NCBI RefSeq assembly: GCF_025452195.1
Contig: NZ_CP104970.1
Span: 1 to 64,000 of the forward strand
Direction: 5' to 3'
Length of the DNA stretch: 64,000 bases
DNA from: Phyllobacterium zundukense
Lineage (GTDB): Bacteria > Pseudomonadota > Alphaproteobacteria > Rhizobiales > Rhizobiaceae
Shown here: positions 27,465-35,343 of the stretch, piece by piece
Layout of the letters: each line of letters begins with the position of its first letter
Numbering within the stretch: the stretch's first letter is position 1
Notes under the pieces: generated by a model
Seen by the model: the letters and a program-made list of their open reading frames with translations, nothing else
Databases searched by the model: none
Told to the model about the DNA's origin: nothing
Translations under genes and position numbers: made by a program

Positions 27465-28742
27465 TCTCTCGATCCGCATCCAGTTCTCAAGCTCGTCGAC
27501 AAGAGGACGGCTTTCCTGCTGGCGTCGTTGCAGCCGCTCGTTGGCGGAAAGGCCATTGATGTCGCGCTCAATGTCGAACAGTGCATCGATGCGCTTTACG
27601 GCGTCGAGCGCAACCGGTGAGATCGGCGTGGCGTTCTTGCCGCGTTTGGCATTCGTCGCAATGTCGGCAAGCCCGAAGAACTTGCGGCGCGAATGTGCCC
27701 AGCACAGTGCCTGTGTCAGCGGACCCAAATCGCGATCCACTTTGAAGAGCGGGTTGTAGCCGCCATAGGCGTCCGCCTGCAGAATACCGGCGAAGCTCTT
27801 AAGATGACGCTCGGGATGTTCCTGCCGCCGATCGCGCGACGCATAGTAAAGGGCTGCCGGCGGGCTGGAGCCGCAAAATGGGCGGTCATCCCTGACATAC
27901 GTCCAGATGCGACCCGTGTCGGTCTTGCCTTTCGCCAGGATTGGCACGGTCGTGTCATCGCCATGCAGCCGATCGGCGCTGAGAACATGCGCTTCAATCA
28001 GCGCATGCACCGGCTTCAGCGCTGCGGCACAGGCACCGACCTGGTCGGCAAGCGTCGAGAGGCTGAGGTCGATGCCTTCGCGGGCATAGCGCTCGCTCTG
28101 GCGGTTCAGCGGCTGATGCTGGCCGAACTTCTCAAACAGAATCATGGCGAGCAGGTTTGGCCCGGCAAAGCCGCGTGGTGTCACATGGAAAGGTGCCGGA
28201 GGCTGCGTGATCTTCTCGCACTCGCGGCAGGTGAACTTTTCCCGCACCGTCTGAATGACCTTCCATTGACGCGGGATCACTTCCAGCGTCTCGGTAATAT
28301 CCTCACCTAGTTTCGCCAGCTTGCCGGAGCCGCAGCACGGACAAGTGTGAGGTGCAGCGATGACGACACGTTCGCGCGGCAGATGCTCGGGAAACGGCTT
28401 TCGTGAAGGACGCTTGCGCTCGAAGGCTTTGACGGTGGTTGATGATCGGGCCGCCATCTCGGCCGCCAATTCGTCGTGACTGGCATCAGCTTCCAGCTCT
28501 TCAAGCTGCAATTCCATCTGTTCGAGAAGACGCGCCTTGCGCTCGGAGCGGCTGCCGTGGATGTCGCGCTTGAGCTTCTCGATCTCCAGTCTCAAGCGGG
28601 CAATCAACGCATCCGAATGCGCGTTCACCGCCTGCGCACGAGCGGCAATTGCTTCGGCTTCACGGCGTCCCGCACGCTCGGCGAGGATCATCGCATGCGC
28701 GCTGGCAAGGTCGTCTGGAAGTTGATTGGCCGCATCGGTCAT
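27102..28742 (-). CDS. tnpC: IS66 transposase TnpC
   Basis: A 546-residue DDE transposase of the IS66 family. An N-terminal coiled-coil/leucine-rich region (RLRLEIEKLKRDIHGSRSER) is followed by the zinc-finger-like HTCPCCGSGKL and CRECEKI cysteines. The catalytic domain contains LHGDDTTVPIL, AYGGYNPLF and WAHSRRKFF. The C-terminal helix contains NNAAERALRGFALGRKSWLF. It catalyses transposition. The frame is complete, and the stop at 27102-27104 overlaps the tail of the convergent DUF6429 frame. Confidence 0.95.
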   Translation of the reverse strand: MTDAANQLPDDLASAHAMILAERAGRREAEAIAARAQAVNAHSDALIARLRLEIEKLKRDIHGSRSERKARLLEQMELQLEELEADASHDELAAEMAARSSTTVKAFERKRPSRKPFPEHLPRERVVIAAPHTCPCCGSGKLAKLGEDITETLEVIPRQWKVIQTVREKFTCRECEKITQPPAPFHVTPRGFAGPNLLAMILFEKFGQHQPLNRQSERYAREGIDLSLSTLADQVGACAAALKPVHALIEAHVLSADRLHGDDTTVPILAKGKTDTGRIWTYVRDDRPFCGSSPPAALYYASRDRRQEHPERHLKSFAGILQADAYGGYNPLFKVDRDLGPLTQALCWAHSRRKFFGLADIATNAKRGKNATPISPVALDAVKRIDALFDIERDINGLSANERLQRRQQESRPLVDELENWMRIERSKLSRSSPVTEPIDYMLKRWEGFTTFLGDGRICLTNNAAERALRGFALGRKSWLFAGSDRGADRAAFMATLIMTAKLNDIDPQAWLADVLARIADMPVTKLAELLPWHWKPETAIIASAA

Positions 28743-28787
28743 GGCGGGATGGAATCATATTCGCTCCCGTCTTTCCAGCAGTTTCCA

Positions 28788-29135
28788 TCATCCAGCCGAG
28801 CTGGGACGCCAGGTTTTTTGTGGCATCCGCCAGTCAATGCCTTCCAGCAAATAGCCGAGCTGGGCGGGCGTGATCACCAGGGTGCCATCAGCCGCCGACG
28901 GCCAGACGAACCGTCCGCTTTCCAGCTTCTTGGTGAACAGACAGGCGCCTTGCCCATCATGCCAGATCACTTTGATCAATCCGCCCTGACGCCCGCGAAA
29001 GCAAAACAGATGACCATTGTGCGGATCGCGCTTCAGCGTCTCCTGCACCATCAGCGACAGACCGGGAAAGCCCTTGCGCATATCCGTATAGCCGGTGGCG
29101 AGCCACACCTTCACGCCGCTCGGAACCGGGATCAT
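28788..29135 (-). CDS. tnpB: IS66 accessory protein TnpB
   Basis: 115 residues beginning MIPVPSGVKVWLATGYTDMR, with KGFPGLSLMVQETL and HLFCFRGRQGGLIKVIWHD: the standard IS66 Orf2 protein required for transposition in multi-gene IS66 elements. The ATG at 29135 overlaps the tnpA stop (ATGA), indicating coupled translation. Complete and of normal length. Confidence 0.94.
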   Translation of the reverse strand: MIPVPSGVKVWLATGYTDMRKGFPGLSLMVQETLKRDPHNGHLFCFRGRQGGLIKVIWHDGQGACLFTKKLESGRFVWPSAADGTLVITPAQLGYLLEGIDWRMPQKTWRPSSAG

Positions 29136-29524
29136 CGCCGCTCCACAACATCGAGGATCCGGCCCAACGCTTCCGTATCGACATCGCTCTCCACACGAAT
29201 ACGTCGGCCGCGGCCAAGCTCGATCGTCACCATGCTGCTCTTCTTGCGCACCCGAGAAGGTGATGGTGTTTCCACCGCCTCCGGCGACGGCAAGGCCGCG
29301 ACGACTTCGACCGGAAGGAGTTGTGGGACCGACGGCGCTGACATCTGGCAAAGCTCCTTACGCCACCGGAATAATTGGCTGACATGGATCCCTGCGGAAC
29401 GCGCAACATCCGAGATAACTGCTTCAGGCTCTAACGTTGCCGCTACCAGCCGTTCTTTCTCTTCGCGAGACCACCGACGCCGACGCTCGACCGACGTGAT
29501 CACTTCAATGTGCTGCTTGGTCAT
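29132..29524 (-). CDS. tnpA: IS66 accessory protein TnpA (helix-turn-helix)
   Basis: About 130 residues from the ATG at 29524 (MTKQHIEVITSVERRRRWSR). The helix-turn-helix VISDVARSAGIHVSQLFRWR is the IS66 Orf1 DNA-binding region. A longer frame back to 29572 exists, but the family start is at MTKQ. It overlaps tnpB by 4 bases and lies about 80 bp inside the right inverted repeat. Confidence 0.92.
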   Translation of the reverse strand: MTKQHIEVITSVERRRRWSREEKERLVAATLEPEAVISDVARSAGIHVSQLFRWRKELCQMSAPSVPQLLPVEVVAALPSPEAVETPSPSRVRKKSSMVTIELGRGRRIRVESDVDTEALGRILDVVERR

Positions 29525-29602
29525 AGGACTACTCCTAGGGTTACCACTAGGACTTCCAATGTTAAGCTTCACATCACAAGACGGCCGTCACCGTGGGGAT
29601 AC

Positions 29603-29610
29603 GAAGGATA
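29603..29610. repeat. IS66 target-site duplication, right copy
   Basis: GAAGGATA, matching 26824-26831. It falls in the GEVSF codons of dadA. Confidence 0.93.
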
Positions 29611-29773
29611 CCTCGCCGGCGTTAGCAAACCTGGTTTCTAGCGCAGGACCCTGCTGACGGTCGATGACGGTAACCTCGTGTCCGGCCTTGGCTAGCTGAT
29701 AAGCACTCGTCACGCCGATGATGCCGGCACCGAGAACAATGACTTTCATAATATCCTCACTGGGGAAAAATGG

Positions 29774-30891
29774 TCAGCAATATCGCCGATGATAGCGATG
29801 GCCGAGGCTGGTCAAGATTTCATAGGAGATGGTCCCAGCATCGCGCGCGAGCTCTTCGAGCGCCTGATGCGGACCAATGACTTCCACGAGGTTGCCGAGC
29901 ATGAGCCGGCCTTCCGGCAGTGCGGTGATGTCGATGGTGATGCTGTCCATGGAAACACGTCCGACGATCGGAAGGCGCACGCCGTCGCAATAGACCGCGC
30001 CTTTGCTGCTCAGGCCGCGCAACAGGCCGTCGGCATAGCCAGCGGCAATAGTCGCGAGTCGGGTTTGGCTTTGAGTGACAGGGTGCCGTTATAGCCGACC
30101 CGCGCACCGGCGGGCACGGTGCGCGTTTGCACCACGGCGACATCGAGCCGGACGACCGGCTCCATCGGGTTCGCCTCGCCGGCTGTTGGCGCGCCACCGT
30201 AAAGCGCGATGCCAGGACGGGCGAGAACGCCATGATAGGCAGCACCTAAGAAAATGCCGCCGGAATTGGCAAAGCAGACATCAAATTCCGAAAACTCTTC
30301 GGCGATCCGATTCATCTCCGCGAGTTGCTCGCCATTCTGTTGGCTTGGGGCATCGTCGGCGGAGGCGAGGTGGCTCATGATAAACAGGATGTCGATCATA
30401 CCGCAGGTTTTCAACGTAGCGGCAAGGGCCGTGCGTTCTTCTGGCGGAACGCCAAGGCGTGACATGCCGGTGTCGAACTGCAGCACGGCCCGCAGGCGGC
30501 GCTTAACGCGCTGAGCGGCATTTCTCCATTGTTGCAACTGTTCCAGAGAATTGATCACGGGGATGATGCCGCCTTCGACGCAAGCAATCTCGTTGCCGGG
30601 CTGTAGGCCGTTCAGCACAAAGACCTGTGCATCGCGGGAGAGAAGTGGCCTGAGGCGCAACGCTTCGGCGAATTGCGCGACGAAGAAATGGCGGCAGCCC
30701 TCGGCATAAAGTGTCTTGGCAACCCGTTCTGCACCGAGTCCATAAGCGTTAGCCTTGACGACGGCCGCCGCTCGCGCCGGCGCAACCTCTGCAGAGAGTT
30801 TCGCGTAATTCCGTGTAAGAGCGCCAAGATCAATGGTCAGGTGGCCTGATGCACCTTGATCGCTGGTTGTGTGGCGAGGCTGTTGATCCAA
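29774..30891 (-). pseudogene. Alanine racemase gene with one frameshift
   Basis: The N-terminal 270 codons from 30891 carry the PLP lysine in AVVKANAYGLG, LQFDTGMSRLG and the start of the C-terminal barrel with VGYNGTLSLKAKPDSR. Just after this (about 30060) the frame is lost: it reads LLPLAMPTACCAA and stops. The expected IAAGYADGLLRGLSSKGAVY and GRVSMDSITIDIT continue in another frame to 29774. One missing base explains it. Intact, the enzyme would interconvert L- and D-alanine for catabolism with DadA. The gene lies directly upstream of the destroyed dadA on the same strand, so both steps of the dad operon are broken. Confidence 0.88.
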
Positions 30892-31029
30892 AGTCGTGCT
30901 ATCCTATATCCATCTCCTATTGAAGCGAAAATATTGAAAGAATCAGGAAATTGCTCGTCAAACAGTGATTGATTGATGCGTAGTTTCATGATTGTTGGAA
31001 GGAAATGCGTTTTTTTGAAATAATGTGTC

Positions 31030-31494
31030 ATGAGTGCTTTGGACGGAATCGACCGCAATATCTTACGACTTCTTCGGCTGGATACCCGTATGAGCAATGC
31101 GGCCGTGGCGGCGGAAGTCGGGCTGTCGCCCTCGGCCTGCCTGAGACGGATCAAGCTGATGGAAAAGGCGGGCGTCATTCGCGGCTATACTGCGCTTATC
31201 GACACATCGAATGTCGAAGCGATGATAGCGGTGATAATCAACATCACGCTGGAGCGGCAGACTGAGGAATACCTCAACCGATTTGAAGCCGCTGTCCGTA
31301 AAAGCCCCGAGATCCGTGAGTGCTATTTGATGACGGGCGGTTCGGACTACATGCTACGCGTGGACGTGGAAAGTGCCGGGGAGTTCGAGCGGATTCACAA
31401 AGAAATTCTGTCTACACTACCAGGTGTGTTGCGGATCCACTCGAGTTTCTCGATCCGGAATGTCTTAGGCGTCCGGGCAAGGTCAGGGAGATGA
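31030..31494 (+). CDS. Lrp/AsnC-family regulator, probable dad-operon regulator
   Basis: A 154-residue Lrp/AsnC protein with winged helix NILRLLRLDTRMSNAAVAAE then LSPSACLRRIKLMEKAGVI, and a RAM domain with RECYLMTGGSDYMLRVDVES. It is transcribed divergently from the alanine racemase/dadA remnant, with a 138-bp shared AT-rich promoter region. That is the layout of alanine-responsive DadR-type regulators. The gene itself is intact although its likely targets are destroyed. Confidence 0.86.
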   Translation: MSALDGIDRNILRLLRLDTRMSNAAVAAEVGLSPSACLRRIKLMEKAGVIRGYTALIDTSNVEAMIAVIINITLERQTEEYLNRFEAAVRKSPEIRECYLMTGGSDYMLRVDVESAGEFERIHKEILSTLPGVLRIHSSFSIRNVLGVRARSGR

Positions 31495-31501
31495 TTCCGG
31501 C

Positions 31502-31640
31502 GTGAGTGATGACGTCGCGCTACATAGAGCCGAAACGATCACTGCCCTCATCGTTGAACCTATGTCCGAGTCCGCAGGCGTTGTGCTGCGCAACGCCGGC
31601 CGTGTTAGAAAAATACCGCAATGCAAAGGATATTATTTCT
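31502..31640 (+). pseudogene. Class III aminotransferase internal fragment
   Basis: The frame starting GTG at 31502 reads ETITALIVEPMSESAGVVL, the conserved strand before the PLP-aspartate in class III aminotransferases (compare AFVAEPVVGATLGAV in the gene at 35344). The text then drifts and nothing else of the enzyme is present. It is a stranded piece of an older gene. Confidence 0.6.
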
Positions 31641-31703
31641 CTATCATTCGGTGGGTCCAATCGCTAAAAAGAGGCGAAACAACCCACCAAATGAGGATCC
31701 CTT

Positions 31704-32834
31704 ATGGAAACCATTCAGTGCACGGCATCCCAGGCTTCTGCAAAGCCGAGGGCACGAAATCTAGGACTGCCATTTTCCGGAAATACCGGCCCCTTCAATG
31801 CAATTACCGATGTTTCCGGTGTTGAGGTAGGTTACTCGACGGTAATCGGCGACTCTTCAACCTCCGGCAAAGGGCCGGCACGCACCGGAGTTACCACCAT
31901 TCTTCCACGAGGTCACGCAGGACCATTGCGGGCGCCCGTCTGGGCCGGATTTCACTCGCTTAATGGAAACGGTGAAATGACGGGCACTCACTGGATTAAG
32001 GAGGCTGGTTATTTCACCGGACCTATAGGCATCACTAACACGCACAGCCTTGGAACCGTTCATCAGTCGATTCTGCAATGGATGATCGGGAAGCCCGAGC
32101 CCGGCGTTGGAGCCTATAAGTTCATGTTGCCGGTGGTGGGCGAAACATGCGATGCCTACCTCAATGACATGGACGCCTTCCATGTTACACCCGCTCATGT
32201 AATGGATGCTCTCGATAGCGCTTCCAGCGGTCCGTTGACCGAAGGCAATGTTGGCGGCGGGACTGGAATGATCTGCTTCGAGTTCAAGGGAGGCACGGGA
32301 ACATCGTCCCGCATTGTTGAACTACTCGGTGCGCGTTATACCGTCGGGTGCCTTGTGCAAGCGAACTTTGGCATTCGTCCGCACTTGAAAATCCTTGGCG
32401 TACCCGTCGGCGAACACCTCACCTCGGATCGGCTATGGGCCGGCGAGCAGGGCTCGATTATCGCCGTAGTGGCGACCGATGCCCCTCTCATCCCTACCCA
32501 GTTGGAGCGACTCGCGCGACGGGCCGGTGTCGGCATCGGCCGAACCGGCACACCCGCTGGGGACGGATCTGGCGATCTGTGCCTTGCCTTCTCCACAGCG
32601 AACTTGACCATGAGCGAGTCGGCGGCCGCGCCCGCCGTAGGCGATCTCACTTTCCTGCCGAACAATAGGTTAGACACGCTGTTCGAAGCAACGGCGCAGG
32701 CTGTTGAGGAGGCGATTATCAATGCCATGGTGGCGGCTGAACCCATGGCGGGATGTGAGGACAGGTTCGTTGCATCGATCGAGCACGATGCTGTAAAGGA
32801 GGTTATGCGCAACTATGGACGATTGAACACATGA
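31704..32834 (+). CDS. P1 family (S58, DmpA-like) aminopeptidase
   Basis: A 376-residue N-terminal nucleophile hydrolase of the DmpA/P1 family. VSGVEVGYSTVIGD opens the domain and GNVGGGTGMICFEFKGGTGT forms the conserved glycine-rich core. The self-cleavage site is recognisable as Gly250-Ser251 in EQGSIIAVVATDAP, which would leave Ser251 as the N-terminal nucleophile of the small subunit. GSGDLCLAFST is also conserved. Members release N-terminal D-amino acids, L-amino acids or beta-amino acids from peptides. The 4-bp overlap with the following RpiR gene (ATGA) makes a two-gene unit, so the regulator probably senses a related compound. Confidence 0.87.
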   Translation: METIQCTASQASAKPRARNLGLPFSGNTGPFNAITDVSGVEVGYSTVIGDSSTSGKGPARTGVTTILPRGHAGPLRAPVWAGFHSLNGNGEMTGTHWIKEAGYFTGPIGITNTHSLGTVHQSILQWMIGKPEPGVGAYKFMLPVVGETCDAYLNDMDAFHVTPAHVMDALDSASSGPLTEGNVGGGTGMICFEFKGGTGTSSRIVELLGARYTVGCLVQANFGIRPHLKILGVPVGEHLTSDRLWAGEQGSIIAVVATDAPLIPTQLERLARRAGVGIGRTGTPAGDGSGDLCLAFSTANLTMSESAAAPAVGDLTFLPNNRLDTLFEATAQAVEEAIINAMVAAEPMAGCEDRFVASIEHDAVKEVMRNYGRLNT

Positions 32835-33739
32835 GCCGATCGAAAGCGCCCCAGCCGGCGCCTGCCACCTTCCCCTTCGTCGAGAAGATCACGGAACGGC
32901 AGGCAACTTTCTCGCGGGCGGAAAGCGCCATCGCAGCTTATCTTGTCACGTATCTCCGGGAGATCCCGTTCGAGACCGCCGCCTCGATCTCGAGCAAGCT
33001 CAAGGTCAGTCCCATGACAGTGGGGCGCTTCCTGCGTTCACTCGGCTATGAAAACCTCGCCGCACTGAAAGAGGAGCTGGGCAGCACCATTCATCAGATT
33101 GCCTGGCTCGTGGGAGAGCGATACGAGCGCATCGCCTCCGCAGAGCGTTCCAAGCACGGGAAGGACGACGCAGTTCGGGATCTTTCCGTAAGCCTCGATT
33201 TGGAATTGAAGGCCGTCATAAGCGCCTACGAGCAGGCCGGTACACCACGCTTCGGCGAGGTTGCAGAGATAATCGCCAAGACCGATCGCGTCTATGTAGC
33301 TGGCTTTCAGAGCGTGCGTGGCTTGGCCATGGACTTTTGCCTACGTCTTGAATATGCCCGTCCGCGTGTTCAATTTATGGATGGCGCCAGCGGCACCTAC
33401 AGCGAATTGTTCGCCGACGAAACCGGACAGCCAGTCCTCATTGTCGTGGATGTCCGGCGCTATGCGACACAAGCCATGCTTTTGGCCCGGCAGGCCTCGC
33501 AAGCAGGCATGGATCTCGTAATAATCACCGATTCCGTATGCTACTGGGCGCAGGAACTTACTGACAATGTTTTCGGAATTGAGACTGATGTCGAAATGTT
33601 CTGGGAGAGTAATGCACCGGTGACGACCTTTCTTGGTCTTCTCGTGGACGACGTCATCCGCCGTTTGGGCCCGTCGGTCAAGAAACGCGGGGAACGGCTG
33701 CAAAAGCTACAGGACAACTTTGGAAGTTATGCTGACTAG
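32831..33739 (+). CDS. RpiR-family transcriptional regulator (HTH + SIS)
   Basis: 302 residues: an N-terminal HTH_6 domain (FSRAESAIAAYLVTYLREIP, then VSPMTVGRFLRSLGYENLA) and a C-terminal SIS sugar-phosphate-type isomerase fold (about 145-270, with RVYVAGFQSVRGLA and DLVIITDSV). It overlaps the stop of the P1 peptidase gene, so they are co-transcribed. RpiR proteins bind phosphosugars or other small ligands to control catabolic genes. It is one of two RpiR candidates for the TAAAACAWWTGTTGCA regulon described in the findings. Confidence 0.88.
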   Translation: MSRSKAPQPAPATFPFVEKITERQATFSRAESAIAAYLVTYLREIPFETAASISSKLKVSPMTVGRFLRSLGYENLAALKEELGSTIHQIAWLVGERYERIASAERSKHGKDDAVRDLSVSLDLELKAVISAYEQAGTPRFGEVAEIIAKTDRVYVAGFQSVRGLAMDFCLRLEYARPRVQFMDGASGTYSELFADETGQPVLIVVDVRRYATQAMLLARQASQAGMDLVIITDSVCYWAQELTDNVFGIETDVEMFWESNAPVTTFLGLLVDDVIRRLGPSVKKRGERLQKLQDNFGSYAD

Positions 33740-34215
33740 TGATGGAAACGCGGCGGCGTGCAGTCTCTCGACACTCGTGTGCTTCCTAAGTGGTGCGTGA
33801 GATGAGGTGTTGCAAGGCGGCATAATCAGCACGACAGAAATTGTTTGTGTTAAGCGTCTGAAGCTTGAGCAGTCCCCCCGCCGCCAGAAAGCACCTCACG
33901 GAGTTCATTTGGCGAGTGGTCATATCATCAGGCCCTCCACATCCCGCACAGTATCGTAACACATATGTACGCATGCCGGCGCTGATATTTTCACACAGCC
34001 ATCGCCCCCGATTAGTCGTGGAGTTCTACCTCGGCTGCTCCTGATGGAGTCATCGAGGTTCAGCATGTCATCCTGCACATAGGTGTCGTGTCGGAGGTCG
34101 CTCATTCAGCAGCAGAATTTTCGGGGGCAGCACCAGCGAGTGGGCAATGGCTATACCGTTTCCGCTGGCTGCTGGCGCTCACCAGAACAACCCATCGCTC
34201 TCCAGTGCAACCATC
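33740..34215. other. 476-bp gap between convergent RpiR genes
   Basis: No recognisable gene on either strand. A degenerate look-alike of the regulon element (ACACATATGTACGCA, 33959-33973) occurs but is not near a start. Probably decayed DNA. Confidence 0.35.
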
Positions 34216-35121
34216 TCAGATATTTCGCCGCGGGATGGACGTCGCGTATGTGTTCATCGTAGAAAGGTGGCGATCGGCCTGCTTAAGGCCTTCAAGAGCT
34301 GCAGCCCGATCCTCGGCTGCCAGCAGCCCGCAAAGGACTTCTGAGACGGCGAGGGCCGGAACTAATGTATGGAAGAAGGTCTGACTTTCTGTCGGGAAGA
34401 GGACGACGTGTTCGGCGATGGTCACCAGAGGGGAAACCTCGCTGTCCGTGATGGCCACAATTCCCACTCCTTTTTCGCGGGCGGCCTCGGCAAGCTCGAG
34501 AGTGTGAAGTGAGTAAGGGTTTATCGAAATCGCCAGCAGAACATCGTCGACGCTGGCGTGAATGAGCGCGTCGCCGCTTGTGCCGGCGGGGCCATCGAGA
34601 TGAACGGTCTTCTCGCCCAACAACGTCATCACATAGTGGAAATGCCAAGCCACTGAATGGCAGGAGCGAAGCCCGAGAACATAGATTCTGCGTGCTTTGC
34701 TCAGGCGGTCGGCCATCGTGCTAAGCTGCGAGAGCGTCTCGGGTTCACAGAGGCGAGCAACCTGAGCGGAAAGGCTTTGGAGCATTCGATGCGCCAGTCC
34801 TTCCCCGTCCGTCCCGCCGGCGTCTCTCTGCAACGCTCGGGCGGCAAATCCTTCGGCGCCCACTCGAATGACATCGGCATGCTGACCACGAAGATCCTCA
34901 TATCCCGAGAACCCAAGGGATTTCGCCAACCGCGTCATCGTAGAGGGTTGCACGCCCGCATTGCGCGCCAACTCTCGCATCGAAACCAGCGCCACTTCCT
35001 GAGGATGTTCCAAGATGTGCCGAGCCGCCTGCTGCAACTGTTGAGGCATGTCGTCGAAGCGTTCAATGATATGTGCGTGCAGGGGTCCCTTTTGCAAAAT
35101 TTGCCTCACGTAAGCTGCCAC
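34216..35121 (-). CDS. RpiR-family transcriptional regulator (HTH + SIS)
   Basis: 301 residues: an HTH_6 domain near the N-terminus (QQAARHILEHPQEVALVSMR, VQPSTMTRLAKSLGFSGYED) and a SIS domain (RRIYVLGLRSCHSVAWHFHY; VGIVAITDSEVSPLV). It is divergent from the aminotransferase gene at 35344, with a 222-bp shared region that contains the element TAAAACAATTGTTGCA. That position makes it the best candidate regulator of the element, possibly also of its own gene. The ligand is unknown; RpiR proteins of catabolic loci typically sense an intermediate of the pathway. Confidence 0.88.
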   Translation of the reverse strand: MAAYVRQILQKGPLHAHIIERFDDMPQQLQQAARHILEHPQEVALVSMRELARNAGVQPSTMTRLAKSLGFSGYEDLRGQHADVIRVGAEGFAARALQRDAGGTDGEGLAHRMLQSLSAQVARLCEPETLSQLSTMADRLSKARRIYVLGLRSCHSVAWHFHYVMTLLGEKTVHLDGPAGTSGDALIHASVDDVLLAISINPYSLHTLELAEAAREKGVGIVAITDSEVSPLVTIAEHVVLFPTESQTFFHTLVPALAVSEVLCGLLAAEDRAAALEGLKQADRHLSTMNTYATSIPRRNI

Positions 35122-35250
35122 AGATTGATCCGAACATCTCTCCGGGACCTGAAAAAGTCAAACATCATGGAGCTTGTGTCGTCTATCGCGGCACAAGCTC
35201 AGTTAAATCGCTCCTGTTTAGAAGGACAATTGCATCAAAATACCTCAAAG

Positions 35251-35266
35251 TAAAACAATTGTTGCA
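35251..35266 (+). promoter_or_regulatory. Shared regulon element, aminotransferase/RpiR intergenic copy
   Basis: TAAAACAATTGTTGCA, 78 bp upstream of the aminotransferase ATG and 130 bp from the divergent RpiR start. Same orientation relative to the gene as six other copies in the window. Confidence 0.72.
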
Positions 35267-35343
35267 TTTTCGGTTGAAACCTGCGAATCAATGGCGACGG
35301 GCCTGAACGCAGGCCAAACAGACGGACACTCCGAGACATCGCA

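Larger units (their letters stand above)
26832..29602 (-). mobile_element. IS66-family insertion sequence, complete, 2771 bp
   Basis: Both ends can be placed. The terminal 21 bp at 26832-26852 and the reverse complement of 29582-29602 agree at 15 positions, starting with GTA and sharing CGGTGA and GGCCG. They are flanked by a perfect 8-bp direct repeat GAAGGATA (26824-26831 and 29603-29610), the size expected for IS66. The element carries tnpA, tnpB and tnpC on the minus strand and a convergent passenger gene (DUF6429) at the tnpC end. All three tnp frames are open, so it may still be active. The target was dadA. Confidence 0.95.
26709..29749 (-). pseudogene. dadA: dadA (D-amino acid dehydrogenase) remnant split by IS66
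   Basis: From an ATG at 29749 the minus strand encodes a DadA N-terminus: [20 protein letters not shown] with the FAD-binding GxGxxG, then FANAGEVS, ending at the IS66 edge (29603). Removing the IS66 element and one copy of its 8-bp target duplication restores the frame exactly. Translation then continues below 26831 as [19 protein letters not shown] and [16 protein letters not shown] to about 26709. Only about 90 of the usual ~415 codons remain; the rest is gone. DadA oxidises D-alanine to pyruvate at the membrane. It directly followed the alanine racemase gene (29774-30891), as in other dad operons. Confidence 0.93.

Noticed and set aside
28476..29657. 393-codon plus-strand frame across IS66 tnpC/tnpB/tnpA
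   Set aside because: Antisense to all three transposition genes and without motifs.
33957..33973. Look-alike TAACACATATGTACGCA of the regulon element
   Set aside because: It needs an inserted base to align and is not upstream of a start.
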